A model generated the notes under the pieces. That model was given only the letters and a program-made list of their open reading frames with translations, made no database searches and was not told the DNA's origin. A stretch of 64,000 bases of DNA, taken from contig NZ_WMID02000032.1 in assembly GCF_009711165.2 (NCBI RefSeq), positions 1-64,000 on the forward strand, in the 5' to 3' direction. Shown here piece by piece: positions 50,584 to 60,190 of the stretch (positions are counted from its first letter, which is position 1; each line of letters begins with the position of its first letter). The stretch is from Flavobacterium sp. MC2016-06. GTDB taxonomy: Bacteria > Bacteroidota > Bacteroidia > Flavobacteriales > Flavobacteriaceae. The position numbers and the translations under genes were made by a program.

Positions 50584-52128
50584 ATGGAAAATTTCAAAAA
50601 TGTAAACCCAAAAAAGGTAGATAAAACCACTATTATTAATCTAGAAAAAGGAAAATTACCTCCACAAGTTCTTGATTTAGAAGAGGCTGTGCTTGGTGCG
50701 ATGATGATTGATAAAAAAGGGGTTGATGACGTAATTGATATTTTACAACCAGATGCTTTTTATAAAGATGCACACAAACATATTTTTGAAGCCATTATTC
50801 AGCTTTTTACCGAAACACAGCCAATTGACTTGCTTACAGTTTCAAGCCAGTTAAAAAAGAACGGAAAATTAGATTTAGCTGGAGGCGATTTTTATTTGAT
50901 CCAGCTTACACAAAAAATTGCTTCTTCTGCCCATATCGAATTTCACTCGCGTATTATTCTTCAAAAGTTTATTCAGCGAAGCCTAATTCGAATTTCATCG
51001 GAAATTATTGAAGCGTCGTACGATGAAACTACAGACGTTTTTGATTTATTAGATCAGGCCGAATCAAAATTATACGAAGTAACCCAGGGAAATATCAAAC
51101 GTAGTTCTGAAACCGCTCAGAGTTTAGTTTTACAAGCTAAAAAGAAAATTGAGGAAATTTCTAAAAAAGAAGGACTAAGTGGTGTTGAAACGGGTTTTAC
51201 CAATTTAGATAAACTAACTTCTGGATGGCAGCCGAGTGATTTAATTATTATCGCTGCGAGACCTGCGATGGGAAAAACTGCCTTTGTACTTTCTATGGCC
51301 AGAAATATTGCTATCCAATTTGGTCACGCAGTAGCATTGTTCTCTTTAGAGATGGCGTCTGTTCAGTTAATTACAAGGCTAATTTCGTCTGAAACCGGAT
51401 TATCATCAGAGAAATTACGTACTGGTAAATTAGAACCTCACGAATGGACGATGTTGAGTACAAAAGTGAAGGACTTAGAAAGAGCGCCTTTATTTATTGA
51501 TGATACACCGTCACTTTCTATTTTTGATTTAAGAGCAAAATGTCGTCGTTTGGCTTCGCAGCACGGTATTAAAATTATTATTGTCGATTATTTACAGTTG
51601 ATGACCGCAGGAGGAAATAGTAAAGGAGGAGGAAATCGTGAGCAGGAGATCTCAACAATTTCCCGAAACTTAAAAGCCTTGGCAAAAGAACTTAATGTTC
51701 CGGTGATTGCACTTTCTCAGTTATCGCGTGCCGTTGAAACACGTGGATCGAGTAAAAGACCTTTACTTTCGGATCTTCGTGAATCTGGAGCAATTGAGCA
51801 GGATGCTGATATTGTATCGTTTTTATATCGTCCTGAATATTATAAAATTGACGAATGGGATGATGATGAAGCTTCGCCAACCGCTGGCCAGGCAGAAATT
51901 ATGATCGCAAAACACCGTAATGGTGGTATTGAAAACGTTCGTTTGAAATTTATCGGACACCTAGGAAAATTTGATAATCTGGATGATTTTTCTGGTAGTT
52001 ATGATGATTTGCCTTCAAAAATGAATCATGATGATAATCCATTTATCACTAAAAATCTACCATCTGCCAATGAAGCTTTTGGTAGTAATTTGAATGACGA
52101 TGACGATGACAGCGATGTTCCGTTTTAA
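50584..52128 (+). CDS. dnaB: Replicative DNA helicase DnaB
   Basis: A 514-residue hexameric helicase that unwinds DNA at the replication fork. The N-terminal domain (about 20-130, QVLDLEEAVLGAMMIDKKGVDDV) binds primase. The RecA-like domain has Walker A ARPAMGKTAFVLSMARN, Walker B IIIVDYLQLMT and LSQLSRAVETR. A C-terminal acidic tail ends in DDDDDSDVPF. No intein is present. It is monocistronic and ends at a terminator near 52139. Confidence 0.97.
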   Translation: MENFKNVNPKKVDKTTIINLEKGKLPPQVLDLEEAVLGAMMIDKKGVDDVIDILQPDAFYKDAHKHIFEAIIQLFTETQPIDLLTVSSQLKKNGKLDLAGGDFYLIQLTQKIASSAHIEFHSRIILQKFIQRSLIRISSEIIEASYDETTDVFDLLDQAESKLYEVTQGNIKRSSETAQSLVLQAKKKIEEISKKEGLSGVETGFTNLDKLTSGWQPSDLIIIAARPAMGKTAFVLSMARNIAIQFGHAVALFSLEMASVQLITRLISSETGLSSEKLRTGKLEPHEWTMLSTKVKDLERAPLFIDDTPSLSIFDLRAKCRRLASQHGIKIIIVDYLQLMTAGGNSKGGGNREQEISTISRNLKALAKELNVPVIALSQLSRAVETRGSSKRPLLSDLRESGAIEQDADIVSFLYRPEYYKIDEWDDDEASPTAGQAEIMIAKHRNGGIENVRLKFIGHLGKFDNLDDFSGSYDDLPSKMNHDDNPFITKNLPSANEAFGSNLNDDDDDSDVPF

Positions 52129-52138
52129 ATAAAATAAA

Positions 52139-52162
52139 GAAGCCTTTTAAAGGCTTTTTTTT
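52139..52162 (+). terminator. Terminator after dnaB
   Basis: AAGCCTTT and AAAGGCTT form a short perfect stem, followed by a T-run. Confidence 0.8.
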
Positions 52163-52264
52163 ATGCCTTTATGTTAAAATTTCTGATTAAATTTATTAGC
52201 TTAGCAGAACGATTGCTCAAAACAATTGTTTATTAAATTGTAACCCAAAAAACAAATTTATAAC

Positions 52265-52651
52265 ATGGCAAACAACAAATTAAAAGAAGGCGACACTAAA
52301 ATTACTCTGGCAACTGCGCAGACTTGGGTAAATAATTGGAAAAACCCAAAAGAAGGAGAAGAACAAGGAAGAAAAAAAATTGATTCGTATCTAATTCCTG
52401 TACAAAATTTAGCAATGGTTTTAGGTCAAGGTATTGATGCAGCTAGAGCTTATGTTGGAATTAATGAGAATGGACTACAAACCCTTATGATTGTTGGAAC
52501 AAAATACAACAAAGAAACAGGGATTTATGTAGATATGATTCCTGGTTATGGTAATCCAGATGAGCTTGGCGGTGGAGATGCAGGAATATACGATTTTGCC
52601 GAGCCAAGTCCTCCTTCTACAGCTGATCCTAATAGCCCAATGAACGACTAA
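52265..52651 (+). CDS. Conserved hypothetical cytoplasmic protein
   Basis: A 128-residue protein with no signal peptide or membrane segment. Segments such as TKITLATAQTWVNNWKNP, VQNLAMVLGQGIDAARAYVGI and ETGIYVDMIPGYGNPDELG look structured; the last 35 residues are Gly/Pro/Ser-rich. No family is recognised. It lies 5 bases upstream of the membrane protein at 52657. Confidence 0.7.
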   Translation: MANNKLKEGDTKITLATAQTWVNNWKNPKEGEEQGRKKIDSYLIPVQNLAMVLGQGIDAARAYVGINENGLQTLMIVGTKYNKETGIYVDMIPGYGNPDELGGGDAGIYDFAEPSPPSTADPNSPMND

Positions 52652-52656
52652 AAGAG

Positions 52657-53292
52657 ATGCGTTTATTTTTGATAAACCTTGGGTATATGCTCTTGTTGCT
52701 TAATTTTATTTTATATGCTGTAGGTTTTTTAAAACACGGAAAAGCGTATAAGATTTTCACCATTTATCTATTAGTTTTAATTGGAGTTCAAGCAGCAGCA
52801 GCTATTCTTATGAGAATGAAAGTGAGCAATCTTTTTATGTCTCATTTGTATTTTATAGGGCAGTTTATATCCTTGAGTTTTTTTTATTTGGCACTAGTAA
52901 AAGATCAGTTTCAAAAAAAAGCAATCAAAATTGGTTTCGTATTAGTTTTAATAACCTTGATAACTCAGTATGTATTAAAACCCGAATTATTTTTTAAATT
53001 CAATTTATATGAAATTTTCATTACTTCATTTTTATTGATAATTTATGCAACATTTCATTTTTATAATATGTTGGATGAAAAAAAAGAATTCTATTTTATC
53101 AACATGGGGATTTTATTATACCTATTTGGAAGCACAATTTTATTTTTAGTTGGAAATTTAACTGTAAACTTTAGTAAAAAGTTTAATTTAATAACATGGA
53201 TGCTCAATGCAGCTTTAATAGTTGTTTATCATTTGTTTATTTTGTACGAATGGAAAATCAGTTATTTTGAAAATAAAAAAAAGAAATTATAA
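52657..53292 (+). CDS. Integral membrane protein with seven predicted helices
   Basis: A 211-residue hydrophobic protein with about seven membrane-spanning stretches and few charged residues apart from the Lys-rich C-terminus (ENKKKKL). The topology resembles small YhhN- or 7TM-type sensors, but no motif allows naming. The gene follows the unknown protein at 52265 after 5 bases and ends at a terminator (53300) before the histidine kinase. Confidence 0.7.
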   Translation: MRLFLINLGYMLLLLNFILYAVGFLKHGKAYKIFTIYLLVLIGVQAAAAILMRMKVSNLFMSHLYFIGQFISLSFFYLALVKDQFQKKAIKIGFVLVLITLITQYVLKPELFFKFNLYEIFITSFLLIIYATFHFYNMLDEKKEFYFINMGILLYLFGSTILFLVGNLTVNFSKKFNLITWMLNAALIVVYHLFILYEWKISYFENKKKKL

Positions 53293-53299
53293 ATTAAAA

Positions 53300-53337
53300 G
53301 ACCTTTGGCATATCGTATGTTTGTCAAAGGTTTTTTT
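53300..53337 (+). terminator. Terminator after the 7TM protein gene
   Basis: ACCTTTGGCA and TGTCAAAGGT arms (one G-T pair) plus a T-run. The CTTTG...CAAAG type recalls the hairpin at 25422. Confidence 0.75.
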
Positions 53338-53367
53338 CTATCAGAATAAATTTAAGCGCAAAAAAAT

Positions 53368-54159
53368 ATGAGTTCCAAAATAATTCCAGAATCTGAAATA
53401 GTAGCAACGGCGATTTTCAGCTGTGTGTCTTTTATATTAATGGGGCTAGTTTTAGTTTTGTTTTTTTACTTCTCAAAAAAAAAAATTACTCAAAAAGAAT
53501 TAGAGAAAAGAGATTTAGAAATTCAGTATCAAAAAGAGCAGCTTCATGCCATTATTGTTACGCAGGAAGATGAACGAAGACGAATTGCTCAAGATTTGCA
53601 TGATGATATTAGTTCAAAACTTAATATCGTTTCGCTAAACAGCCATTTACTTAATTCACCAAATCTTACAGAAGAAGAAACAAAAGAAATCACAGAAAAT
53701 ATAATTAGTCTAACCACAAAGGCATTAGAAAATTCTAGAAAAATCGCTCATAATTTATTACCGCCAGTTTTTGAAAAATTTGGACTTAATGCTGCAGTCG
53801 AAGAATTATGCGAAGAATTTGAAAGCAGTAAATTGGTAAAAACATATTATAAGAACGAAATTGATTTTGATGATAAGGAAATAGACCGTCATTTACATGT
53901 TTTTAGAATTTTGCAAGAATTAATGAACAACTCCCTTCGTCACGGTAAGGCTGATGAAATTTGGATTGCTTTTAAGAATGAAAATGAAACTGCTACTTGT
54001 AATTATAAAGATAATGGAGTAGGCTTTGATAGTAATGATCCTGATAATCAGAAAGGTCTTGGGATGAAAAATATTGACAGCCGAATTTCTTTTTTAAATG
54101 GAACAATTGATGTTGACTCTGAAATTGATAAAGGAATTGCAGTTGTTTTTACATTTTAA
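53368..54159 (+). CDS. Sensor histidine kinase (NarL/DesK-like)
   Basis: A 263-residue kinase with one membrane helix (about 12-35), a coiled linker, the HisKA_3 box ERRRIAQDLHDDISSKL with phospho-acceptor H78, and an HATPase domain with N-box ELMNNSLRHGKA, G1 box DNGVGFDS and G2 box KGLGMKNI. A large sensor domain is absent, so the signal may be membrane-derived or come from a partner protein. The cognate regulator is 114 bases downstream. Confidence 0.9.
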   Translation: MSSKIIPESEIVATAIFSCVSFILMGLVLVLFFYFSKKKITQKELEKRDLEIQYQKEQLHAIIVTQEDERRRIAQDLHDDISSKLNIVSLNSHLLNSPNLTEEETKEITENIISLTTKALENSRKIAHNLLPPVFEKFGLNAAVEELCEEFESSKLVKTYYKNEIDFDDKEIDRHLHVFRILQELMNNSLRHGKADEIWIAFKNENETATCNYKDNGVGFDSNDPDNQKGLGMKNIDSRISFLNGTIDVDSEIDKGIAVVFTF

Positions 54160-54272
54160 GTTGAGATTCAGCTGACAATTTTATTTTTTAGTCAATAAAA
54201 TAAGGAACTTAAGCTTTTTTTGATGCATATTTTGTAATTTCGGCAGACAAACGACCAAAAACAAACTACATA

Positions 54273-54938
54273 ATGAGTGCAGCTATTAAAATTGCTTTAG
54301 TTGATGACGAAGTTTTATTTCGGAAAGGAATAGCTTTTTTACTGCAAAGAGAAGATAATATTGATATTCTTTTTGAAGCCTCAAATGGAGAAGAACTCAT
54401 TTCTCTATTGAATGATATTGAAACTAAGCCAGACATTATTGTCATGGATTTAAAAATGCCTGTTTTAAATGGTGTTGAAGCAACAAAAATTATTCGAAAG
54501 GCGTTTCCAGATATTAAAATTATAGCCCTAACAAGTTATGACACAAAATCATTTATAGCAAACATGATTCAGGTTGGTGCTGTAGCCTATCTTATAAAAA
54601 ATACAACACCAAAAGATTTAATTAAAACCATAAACGAAGTTTCTAAAAAAGGGTTTTATTATGATGAAAGTGTGCTAAAAACAATTCAAGATACCATTGT
54701 ATCTTCAAAAAATACTAAAGGCTGCTTAGAAACTAGTTTTCTTTCGCCACGTGAAATTGAGATTCTGCAGCTAATCTGTCTGCAAAAAACTACATCTGAA
54801 ATTGCCGAACACCTTTTTTTAAGTCCAAGAACGGTTGAAGGGCATCGTAATAATTTATTACTTAAAACGGAATCAAGAAATATTGCTGGTTTAGTAGTAT
54901 ATGCTATTCAGAATGAAATTGCTGTTTTGACTATTTAG
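54273..54938 (+). CDS. Response regulator (NarL/FixJ family)
   Basis: A 221-residue regulator. The receiver domain has acidic D11-D12, phospho-acceptor D59 in IIVMDLKMP, a T in ALTSYD and K in YLIKNTTP. The C-terminal LuxR-type HTH has LSPREIEILQLICLQKTTSEIAEHLFLSPRTVEGHRNNLLLK. It is almost certainly the partner of the kinase at 53368. Confidence 0.93.
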   Translation: MSAAIKIALVDDEVLFRKGIAFLLQREDNIDILFEASNGEELISLLNDIETKPDIIVMDLKMPVLNGVEATKIIRKAFPDIKIIALTSYDTKSFIANMIQVGAVAYLIKNTTPKDLIKTINEVSKKGFYYDESVLKTIQDTIVSSKNTKGCLETSFLSPREIEILQLICLQKTTSEIAEHLFLSPRTVEGHRNNLLLKTESRNIAGLVVYAIQNEIAVLTI

Positions 54939-54942
54939 ATTT

Positions 54943-55071
54943 TTAAGAACTTGTTAAATATTCAATCGATAATATGTAGTAAATAATTATTGTAAGAACT
55001 AGAATACATAACCCTATTTTTTGTAATAAATTTAATCCCTTTGGCTGCTTTTTACTATCATTAAACTTCAT
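54943..55071 (-). CDS. Small single-helix membrane protein (candidate)
   Basis: A 42-residue frame begins MKFNDSKKQPKGLNLLQKIG, followed by a hydrophobic stretch (LCILVLTIIIYYIL) and a short polar tail. A positively charged start then one membrane helix is a typical micro-protein pattern, and its 5' end is free of other features. Nothing confirms expression. The remainder of the 345-base gap shows a tandem repeat near 55145. Confidence 0.35.
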   Translation of the reverse strand: MKFNDSKKQPKGLNLLQKIGLCILVLTIIIYYILSIEYLTSS

Positions 55072-55144
55072 GGCTGCTTTTTTTCATTGATTTAGTTTGA
55101 TGATTTGATAGAACAAATTTAACCAGAAAATAGATTCAATACCC

Positions 55145-55166
55145 ACGTGTTTTTACGTGTTTTTAC
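55145..55166. repeat. Tandem ACGTGTTTTT repeat upstream of the 55284 gene
   Basis: Two 10-base copies of ACGTGTTTTT plus a partial AC, 118 bases before the start codon. Possibly a binding site; no known motif matches exactly. Confidence 0.4.
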
Positions 55167-55283
55167 AAGAAAAAAGAAGTTTATAGGCTTAAGAGATATT
55201 TAACTTTTCATTCAGATATAAAACTTATACAACAGTTGCTTTTTTAGGAGCTTCCTTTATATCTTTACTAAAATAATTTTCTA

Positions 55284-56543
55284 ATGAATAAGAGTTTAGC
55301 TTATATTTTTATATTACTACTTTCAATAAATGCTAAAGCTTCGTTTATTTTACTTCCAATGGACGAAACGACGCAGCAAAACCATCTGAAAGCTTACGGA
55401 ATAACCTATTGGTGTTTAAGTAAAGACTATAAAGCAAGCTGGCTGCTTAATTACCGTGGAGGATCATTTTTACTTCCAGATGCCGATGAAATACGTAAAG
55501 AATGTAAAATTAGAGGTGTAAGTTTTGAAATAATTTCGGATACTGAAGAAGCTTCAATTTTAAATGAAATTTCCAGTCCTTCTCAAAATATGGAATCGGT
55601 TGTTCTAGAAAAAGCCCCTAAAATTGCCGTTTATACTCCAAAAGGAAAACAGCCTTGGGACGATGCAGTAACATTAGTCTTAACCTATGCCGAAATTCCG
55701 TTTACTCCAATTTATGATGAAGAAGTTTTAAGTGATCAATTATTACTTTACGATTGGCTGCATCTGCATCATGAAGATTTTACAGGTCAATACGGTAAAT
55801 TTTATGCAGCTTATAAAAATACACCTTGGTATATTGATCAGAAAAAAGATGCTGAAGCCTTGGCCACAAAATTAGGTTATGCCAAAGTTTCGCAGGAAAA
55901 AGGAGCAGTTGCTAAAAAAATTAGAGATTTTGTTATTGGCGGCGGTTTCATGTTTGCCATGTGTTCTGCAACAGACAGTTTTGATATAGCACTTTCTGCA
56001 GATGGCGTTGATATTTGCGAAGCAATGTTTGATGGAGATCCAAGTGAATCTAATTATCAAGCAAAATTGAATTACGATAACTCATTTGCATTTAAAAACT
56101 TTACCCTTGAAAGAAAACCAGAGGTATATGAGTTTTCAGATATTGATATGACAGCAAAACGTAGAGTTCCTATGGAAAAAGACTATTTTACATTAATGGA
56201 ATTTTCTGCAAAATGGGATCCAATTCCTAGTATGTTATGTCAAAATCATACCCAATTAGTAAAAGGTTTTATGGGTCAGACCACTTCATTTGATACCGTT
56301 TTAATAAAATCTAATGTATTAATAATGGGAACTTGTGAGCTTAATGGTGAATCAAGATACATTCATGGCGAAAAAGGAAAAGGAATGTTTACTTTTTTTG
56401 GAGGTCATGATCCAGAAGATTTTCAACATCAAGTTGGAGATCCGCCAACAGTTTTAGATCTACATCCTAATTCTCCAGGATATCGCCTTATTTTAAACAA
56501 TGTTTTGTTTCCAGCAGCAAAAAAGAAAAAGCTCAAAACATAA
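55284..56543 (+). CDS. Exported protein of unknown function
   Basis: A 419-residue protein with a signal peptide (about 1-19, ending KAS). It is conserved in Bacteroidota, where it is often labelled asparagine synthetase B although no N-terminal nucleophile cysteine or synthetase domain is visible. Motifs include FILLPMDETTQQNHLKAYG, IAVYTPKGKQPWDDAVTLVL, DWLHLHHEDFTGQYGKFY, IGGGFMFAMCSATDSFDI and FFGGHDPEDFQHQVGDP. The middle part has a flavodoxin- or ThuA-like feel (periplasmic glutamine-amidotransferase-like), which is only a structural guess. Confidence 0.75.
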   Translation: MNKSLAYIFILLLSINAKASFILLPMDETTQQNHLKAYGITYWCLSKDYKASWLLNYRGGSFLLPDADEIRKECKIRGVSFEIISDTEEASILNEISSPSQNMESVVLEKAPKIAVYTPKGKQPWDDAVTLVLTYAEIPFTPIYDEEVLSDQLLLYDWLHLHHEDFTGQYGKFYAAYKNTPWYIDQKKDAEALATKLGYAKVSQEKGAVAKKIRDFVIGGGFMFAMCSATDSFDIALSADGVDICEAMFDGDPSESNYQAKLNYDNSFAFKNFTLERKPEVYEFSDIDMTAKRRVPMEKDYFTLMEFSAKWDPIPSMLCQNHTQLVKGFMGQTTSFDTVLIKSNVLIMGTCELNGESRYIHGEKGKGMFTFFGGHDPEDFQHQVGDPPTVLDLHPNSPGYRLILNNVLFPAAKKKKLKT

Positions 56544-56544
56544 T

Positions 56545-57348
56545 TTAGTTCAAAGAAAATTCGAACCAAATTGGAATATGATCAGATATTTTTCGGGCTT
56601 CCTGTAAAGTATTGAACTTTTGATAGAAAAGGAGCACTCCAGAATTGATATAATTTAAGCTCTTATTGTTGTAAAACATATTGTCAAATTCAGAAGCCAA
56701 ACAAACATCGCCGTTGCATTTTTGTTTTAAAGTAGTTTTTTGATTAGTCAGAATTGAAGAATACCCCATTTTCTTTAACGGATTAAATACCGAATGTTTT
56801 TCCGGACAATTAAAGTCTCCAGTAAAAATCAAATTCAGATTTGGATATTCTTGAGGTAGAAATTTAAAATACTTAATCTCGGTTTCAGGCTGTTTAGTCT
56901 TTGTAATGGCGTGAAAACTTACTAAAGTCACTGTCTTTTTGTTAATCTCGAAAGTAGCAAAGAAAGGTTCGCGGTCAATTTCTAAATGGTATTTTTTTTC
57001 AAGCCATGCATTCCCCTTTAGCTTTACTTTATTTGTTTTCCAAATAAAAGCATATCGTTCCGTTTTATAACTGCTGCTTGAGGTAGGATCACTTATAGTA
57101 TAATCCCATTTTGATCCTTTTTCATTTAAAATAGATACAAGTTTAGCTACCGCTTGAGCGCCTCCGTAACCAGCAACAACTTCCTGAATAGTTACAATGT
57201 CATAATCGAGAATAGTTTTGGCAACAAAGTTTAAACCGGATTGGGATTTTGATTTTCCAAAATTCTCTAGATTCCAAGATAAAACCTTGGTTTGTGAAAA
57301 TGATTGAATAGAAATAAATAAGAGAACAAAACGTAGAATATTTTTCAT
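56545..57348 (-). CDS. Secreted endonuclease/exonuclease/phosphatase family protein
   Basis: A 267-residue exported hydrolase with signal peptide (about 1-18, ending SFSQT). Family sites: VLSWNLENFG, VTIQEVVAG, LVSFHAITK, LNLIFTGDFNCPEKHS and the final ISDHIPIWFEF, covering the metal-binding Asn and Glu and the catalytic His. It could degrade extracellular DNA or act on phosphoesters. It is convergent with the gene ending at 56543, one base apart. It is the second such enzyme in the window, unrelated in architecture to the one at 10987. Confidence 0.9.
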   Translation of the reverse strand: MKNILRFVLLFISIQSFSQTKVLSWNLENFGKSKSQSGLNFVAKTILDYDIVTIQEVVAGYGGAQAVAKLVSILNEKGSKWDYTISDPTSSSSYKTERYAFIWKTNKVKLKGNAWLEKKYHLEIDREPFFATFEINKKTVTLVSFHAITKTKQPETEIKYFKFLPQEYPNLNLIFTGDFNCPEKHSVFNPLKKMGYSSILTNQKTTLKQKCNGDVCLASEFDNMFYNNKSLNYINSGVLLFYQKFNTLQEARKISDHIPIWFEFSLN

Positions 57349-57432
57349 GCAGTATTTAAAATATCAAATATAAGCATTTCCAATTTTTGGAATTGTTCTT
57401 TTATTTAAATTGAAACCTAAAAAGAAAAGGCT

Positions 57433-57663
57433 CTAGTGTTTTTTATATCTATTTTTTAAAGCAGTGCCTATAATAATGATTTGCAAAACAAGAAGCGCTG
57501 GAATAAAAATTATTTTCCAATCTATTTCTAGCCATCCTGTTTTGTCAGATACAAAAGCAAAACTTATAGAAAGAAAGAGACAAAGTAGCATTGTTTTCAT
57601 AATAATTTTGTTGTTGGTTGTATTAATTTTTGCTGGAAAATTAATTCTATATCTTGGTTTCAT
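57433..57663 (-). CDS. Small two-helix membrane protein
   Basis: A 76-residue frame with two hydrophobic segments (about 24-38 and 52-68) and a basic C-terminal tail (KNRYKKH). The start may be ATG 57663 or the internal ATG 57600; the N-terminal 21 residues are basic and polar either way. No family is recognised. It stands between the EEP gene and the response regulator. Confidence 0.5.
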   Translation of the reverse strand: MKPRYRINFPAKINTTNNKIIMKTMLLCLFLSISFAFVSDKTGWLEIDWKIIFIPALLVLQIIIIGTALKNRYKKH

Positions 57664-57743
57664 TGGTTAATCGATAGAGTTAAGGCAAACTTAATTCTAT
57701 ATAACAATATTTCCTTACGGGAATCCGTAATGATCAATAAAAT

Positions 57744-58412
57744 TTAAACCAGACCGAAATCTTTTGCAATAGCTATTAAATGAACATTATTGTTGGCTTT
57801 AAAGTAGATTTTTAGTTTATTAATTCTCTTCTCAATACTACTAGTTCCGTTGGGAGTAATAGATAAAGATTTAAACTCGTTAGAAATGTTTTCTAAAATG
57901 TAGCCCTGTGCTAAAAGTTTTAAAATGGAGATGTCATAAGCTTCAATTTCAATTAAAGCTTTGTCATTAAAACTAAATGATAAATCGGATGAAATGATTT
58001 TCTCTTCATTTCTAAAAGTTCCCTCTATTGCATTTCTAAGCTCATTAATACTATTCCTGCCTTTAGAAACGTACGCATTAACCCCTAAATCATCAAATAA
58101 CGTTTTAATTCTATATGATTTATCTTCTATAGAAAATACAATCTTTTTAAGATCAGATTGCACTTCGTTTGCGGCAGCGATAAGTTCGTCTCCGCAGGTA
58201 AGATTAGATTCACGATGGTCAGTTTTAAAAGACAAATCTGTAATTAATAAATCATAAGGCTGATTGTCATTTAACCCTTTTTTTATTTTTAATAATCCAT
58301 CGTCACAATATTTAACGTGATGAATTGTAGGAACCTTTAGTTCTTCTAATACTTGAATAACAGCAATACTAATGCTGTCTAAATCTTCGGCAACTAATAC
58401 TTTTTTGAACAT
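57744..58412 (-). CDS. Response regulator with LuxR-like output
   Basis: A 222-residue regulator. Receiver: acidic E9-D10, phospho-acceptor D59 in LLITDLSF, and conserved K in AYVSKGRN. Residues about 155-222 are a LuxR-like helix-turn-helix (ISILKLLAQGYILENISNEFKSLSITP), less canonical than the 54273 regulator. It lies directly downstream of two paralogous kinases (58423 and 60191), all on the minus strand with 10- and 4-base gaps, so it probably receives signals from both. Confidence 0.88.
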   Translation of the reverse strand: MFKKVLVAEDLDSISIAVIQVLEELKVPTIHHVKYCDDGLLKIKKGLNDNQPYDLLITDLSFKTDHRESNLTCGDELIAAANEVQSDLKKIVFSIEDKSYRIKTLFDDLGVNAYVSKGRNSINELRNAIEGTFRNEEKIISSDLSFSFNDKALIEIEAYDISILKLLAQGYILENISNEFKSLSITPNGTSSIEKRINKLKIYFKANNNVHLIAIAKDFGLV

Positions 58413-58422
58413 ATTATTTTGT

Positions 58423-60186
58423 TTATAAAGGGAAGGTAAAACTTACTTTGAAACCTTTGTCAGAATTAGCATCAAAATTAATCGTTCCATTTATAGTTTC
58501 TATACGGCTTTCCACATTTTGCAAACCATTTTTTAAAATTATTTTCCCATTTGGAACTCCAACCCCGTTATCAGTGCAAATCACGACAACATTTTGATCT
58601 ATTATTTTAAAAATAGCACTCACTAAAGAGGCATTACTGTGCTTTTTCATATTTATAAATAACTCTTGAATGATTCTATAAGCAGTTATTTTTTTGTTTT
58701 TGTCAATTTTATTCCACGGAATTGTATCTATTCCATTCACTAAAATATTAATGTTCGGAGTCTTAAAATCAGCAATCATATCTTTAAGAGAATCAGCATA
58801 TTTTTCATTAGTTATAATACTGCTGTTCTCTTTAGAAATGTTTCTAGTTCGATTATAAATGTTTTCTAAACTGTTTAGGAGCTGTTCTTTATTTTCGTTT
58901 AATTCAAGATCTTCACTTTCTGCAAAAGCAAAGGTATTGTAAACATCAATTGCCAGTTCATCATGAAGTTTGTTAGATATTCTCATTTCACTTTTAGTAA
59001 TAGTTTCTGTTTTCTGTTTTTTACCTTTTGCAGACAAATAAAAACTTAGAAATAATAATACTCCAACAATAAAAATAATAATAATATAAGAGATGATATT
59101 TCGGTTTTTCTGCCTTTCCAGCTGTAATTCATTCTCAAATTGTTGAGTCTTAAGTTTTAAATTTTCATCTCTGTCTTTTTTCGACACCGATCTAATTAAA
59201 GCAAATTGATTTTTTTTTCTTTGTCTCGCATCACTTATACTATCCATAAGTTCGATGTATTTTAAAGTATATTTTTTTAAATCAGAACCTTCACTACAAT
59301 TAATCAATAAGCTTAAACATCTTGATCGGTTTAAAATAGATCTAATCTTAAAAGATTTCGCATAAGAGAGTTCAGCATATTTTTTAGCAAGCTTAGGGTC
59401 GATTTTTAAATAATAGTTGGACAAATTCTTATGACTGATCATTATGAGTTCTTCGTCGTTTAACTCCGTTTTAATTTTTAAACTTTCAGTATAATAATAC
59501 AGCGCTTTTGGATCATTAAGGCTGTAATAGCAATGCCCGAGATTATCCAAAACGATAGAATAATCTCTTTTGCTAATTTTGGGATCATTTCCGAAAACTT
59601 CTTTTTTTGCAGCCAGTGGCAAAAGAATTTTTATAGCTTCAGCATATTTTTTTTGATTAATGTAAACAGAAGCAATATTGTTTAAAGAAGCTCTTTTCTT
59701 TAGATTTGAAGCAGTATACTGCAGTGACTTTTTATGATACAATACAGCATTGTTATAATCATATGTGTAATCATAATTGTTGGCCATAACATTATATGCA
59801 TACCACGGATATCTAGGTCTTGTTGTTTTTTTGATATAAGGCATTGCCTTACTCAAGATATCTTCACTAGTAGTATAATCCCCTTCAATTTGTAAAATCT
59901 CTGCCATGCAGGTTAACGAATATACATATTGATTAGGATTTTTTTCGGGGTCACTCATAGAAAGTGCCTTATCATAATAGTAATAGGCACTATCTTTTTT
60001 ATTACTGTCAAAGATTAGGTCAGCACTATCAAGAACTTTATTGATAGCCGCAGTTTTATTTTCTTGTTTTAAAGTATTCTTTTTTTTGCAAGACACAATA
60101 GACAATGTCATGCTTAATACTATAAGTAGAGAAAATAGATATTTTGGAAAAACTATGTTAGGGTAAAGATTAAAAGTTTTTTTCAT
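58423..60186 (-). CDS. TPR-containing lipoprotein histidine kinase, paralogue A
   Basis: A 587-residue kinase if started at MKKTFNLYP (60186), which places the lipobox IVSC correctly; a longer frame overlaps the upstream gene. Layout: lipid anchor at about residue 33, TPR repeats (about 60-330), a membrane helix (about 371-391, ISYIIIIFIVGVLLFLSFYL), a kinase domain with RISNKLHDELA holding the phospho-acceptor His, then an HATPase end (ELFINMKKHSNASL, CTDNGVGVPN). It ends in FDANSDKGFKVSFTFP. It is highly similar to the kinase at 60191, a tandem duplication. Confidence 0.88.
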   Translation of the reverse strand: MKKTFNLYPNIVFPKYLFSLLIVLSMTLSIVSCKKKNTLKQENKTAAINKVLDSADLIFDSNKKDSAYYYYDKALSMSDPEKNPNQYVYSLTCMAEILQIEGDYTTSEDILSKAMPYIKKTTRPRYPWYAYNVMANNYDYTYDYNNAVLYHKKSLQYTASNLKKRASLNNIASVYINQKKYAEAIKILLPLAAKKEVFGNDPKISKRDYSIVLDNLGHCYYSLNDPKALYYYTESLKIKTELNDEELIMISHKNLSNYYLKIDPKLAKKYAELSYAKSFKIRSILNRSRCLSLLINCSEGSDLKKYTLKYIELMDSISDARQRKKNQFALIRSVSKKDRDENLKLKTQQFENELQLERQKNRNIISYIIIIFIVGVLLFLSFYLSAKGKKQKTETITKSEMRISNKLHDELAIDVYNTFAFAESEDLELNENKEQLLNSLENIYNRTRNISKENSSIITNEKYADSLKDMIADFKTPNINILVNGIDTIPWNKIDKNKKITAYRIIQELFINMKKHSNASLVSAIFKIIDQNVVVICTDNGVGVPNGKIILKNGLQNVESRIETINGTINFDANSDKGFKVSFTFPL

Positions 60187-60190
60187 TGTA

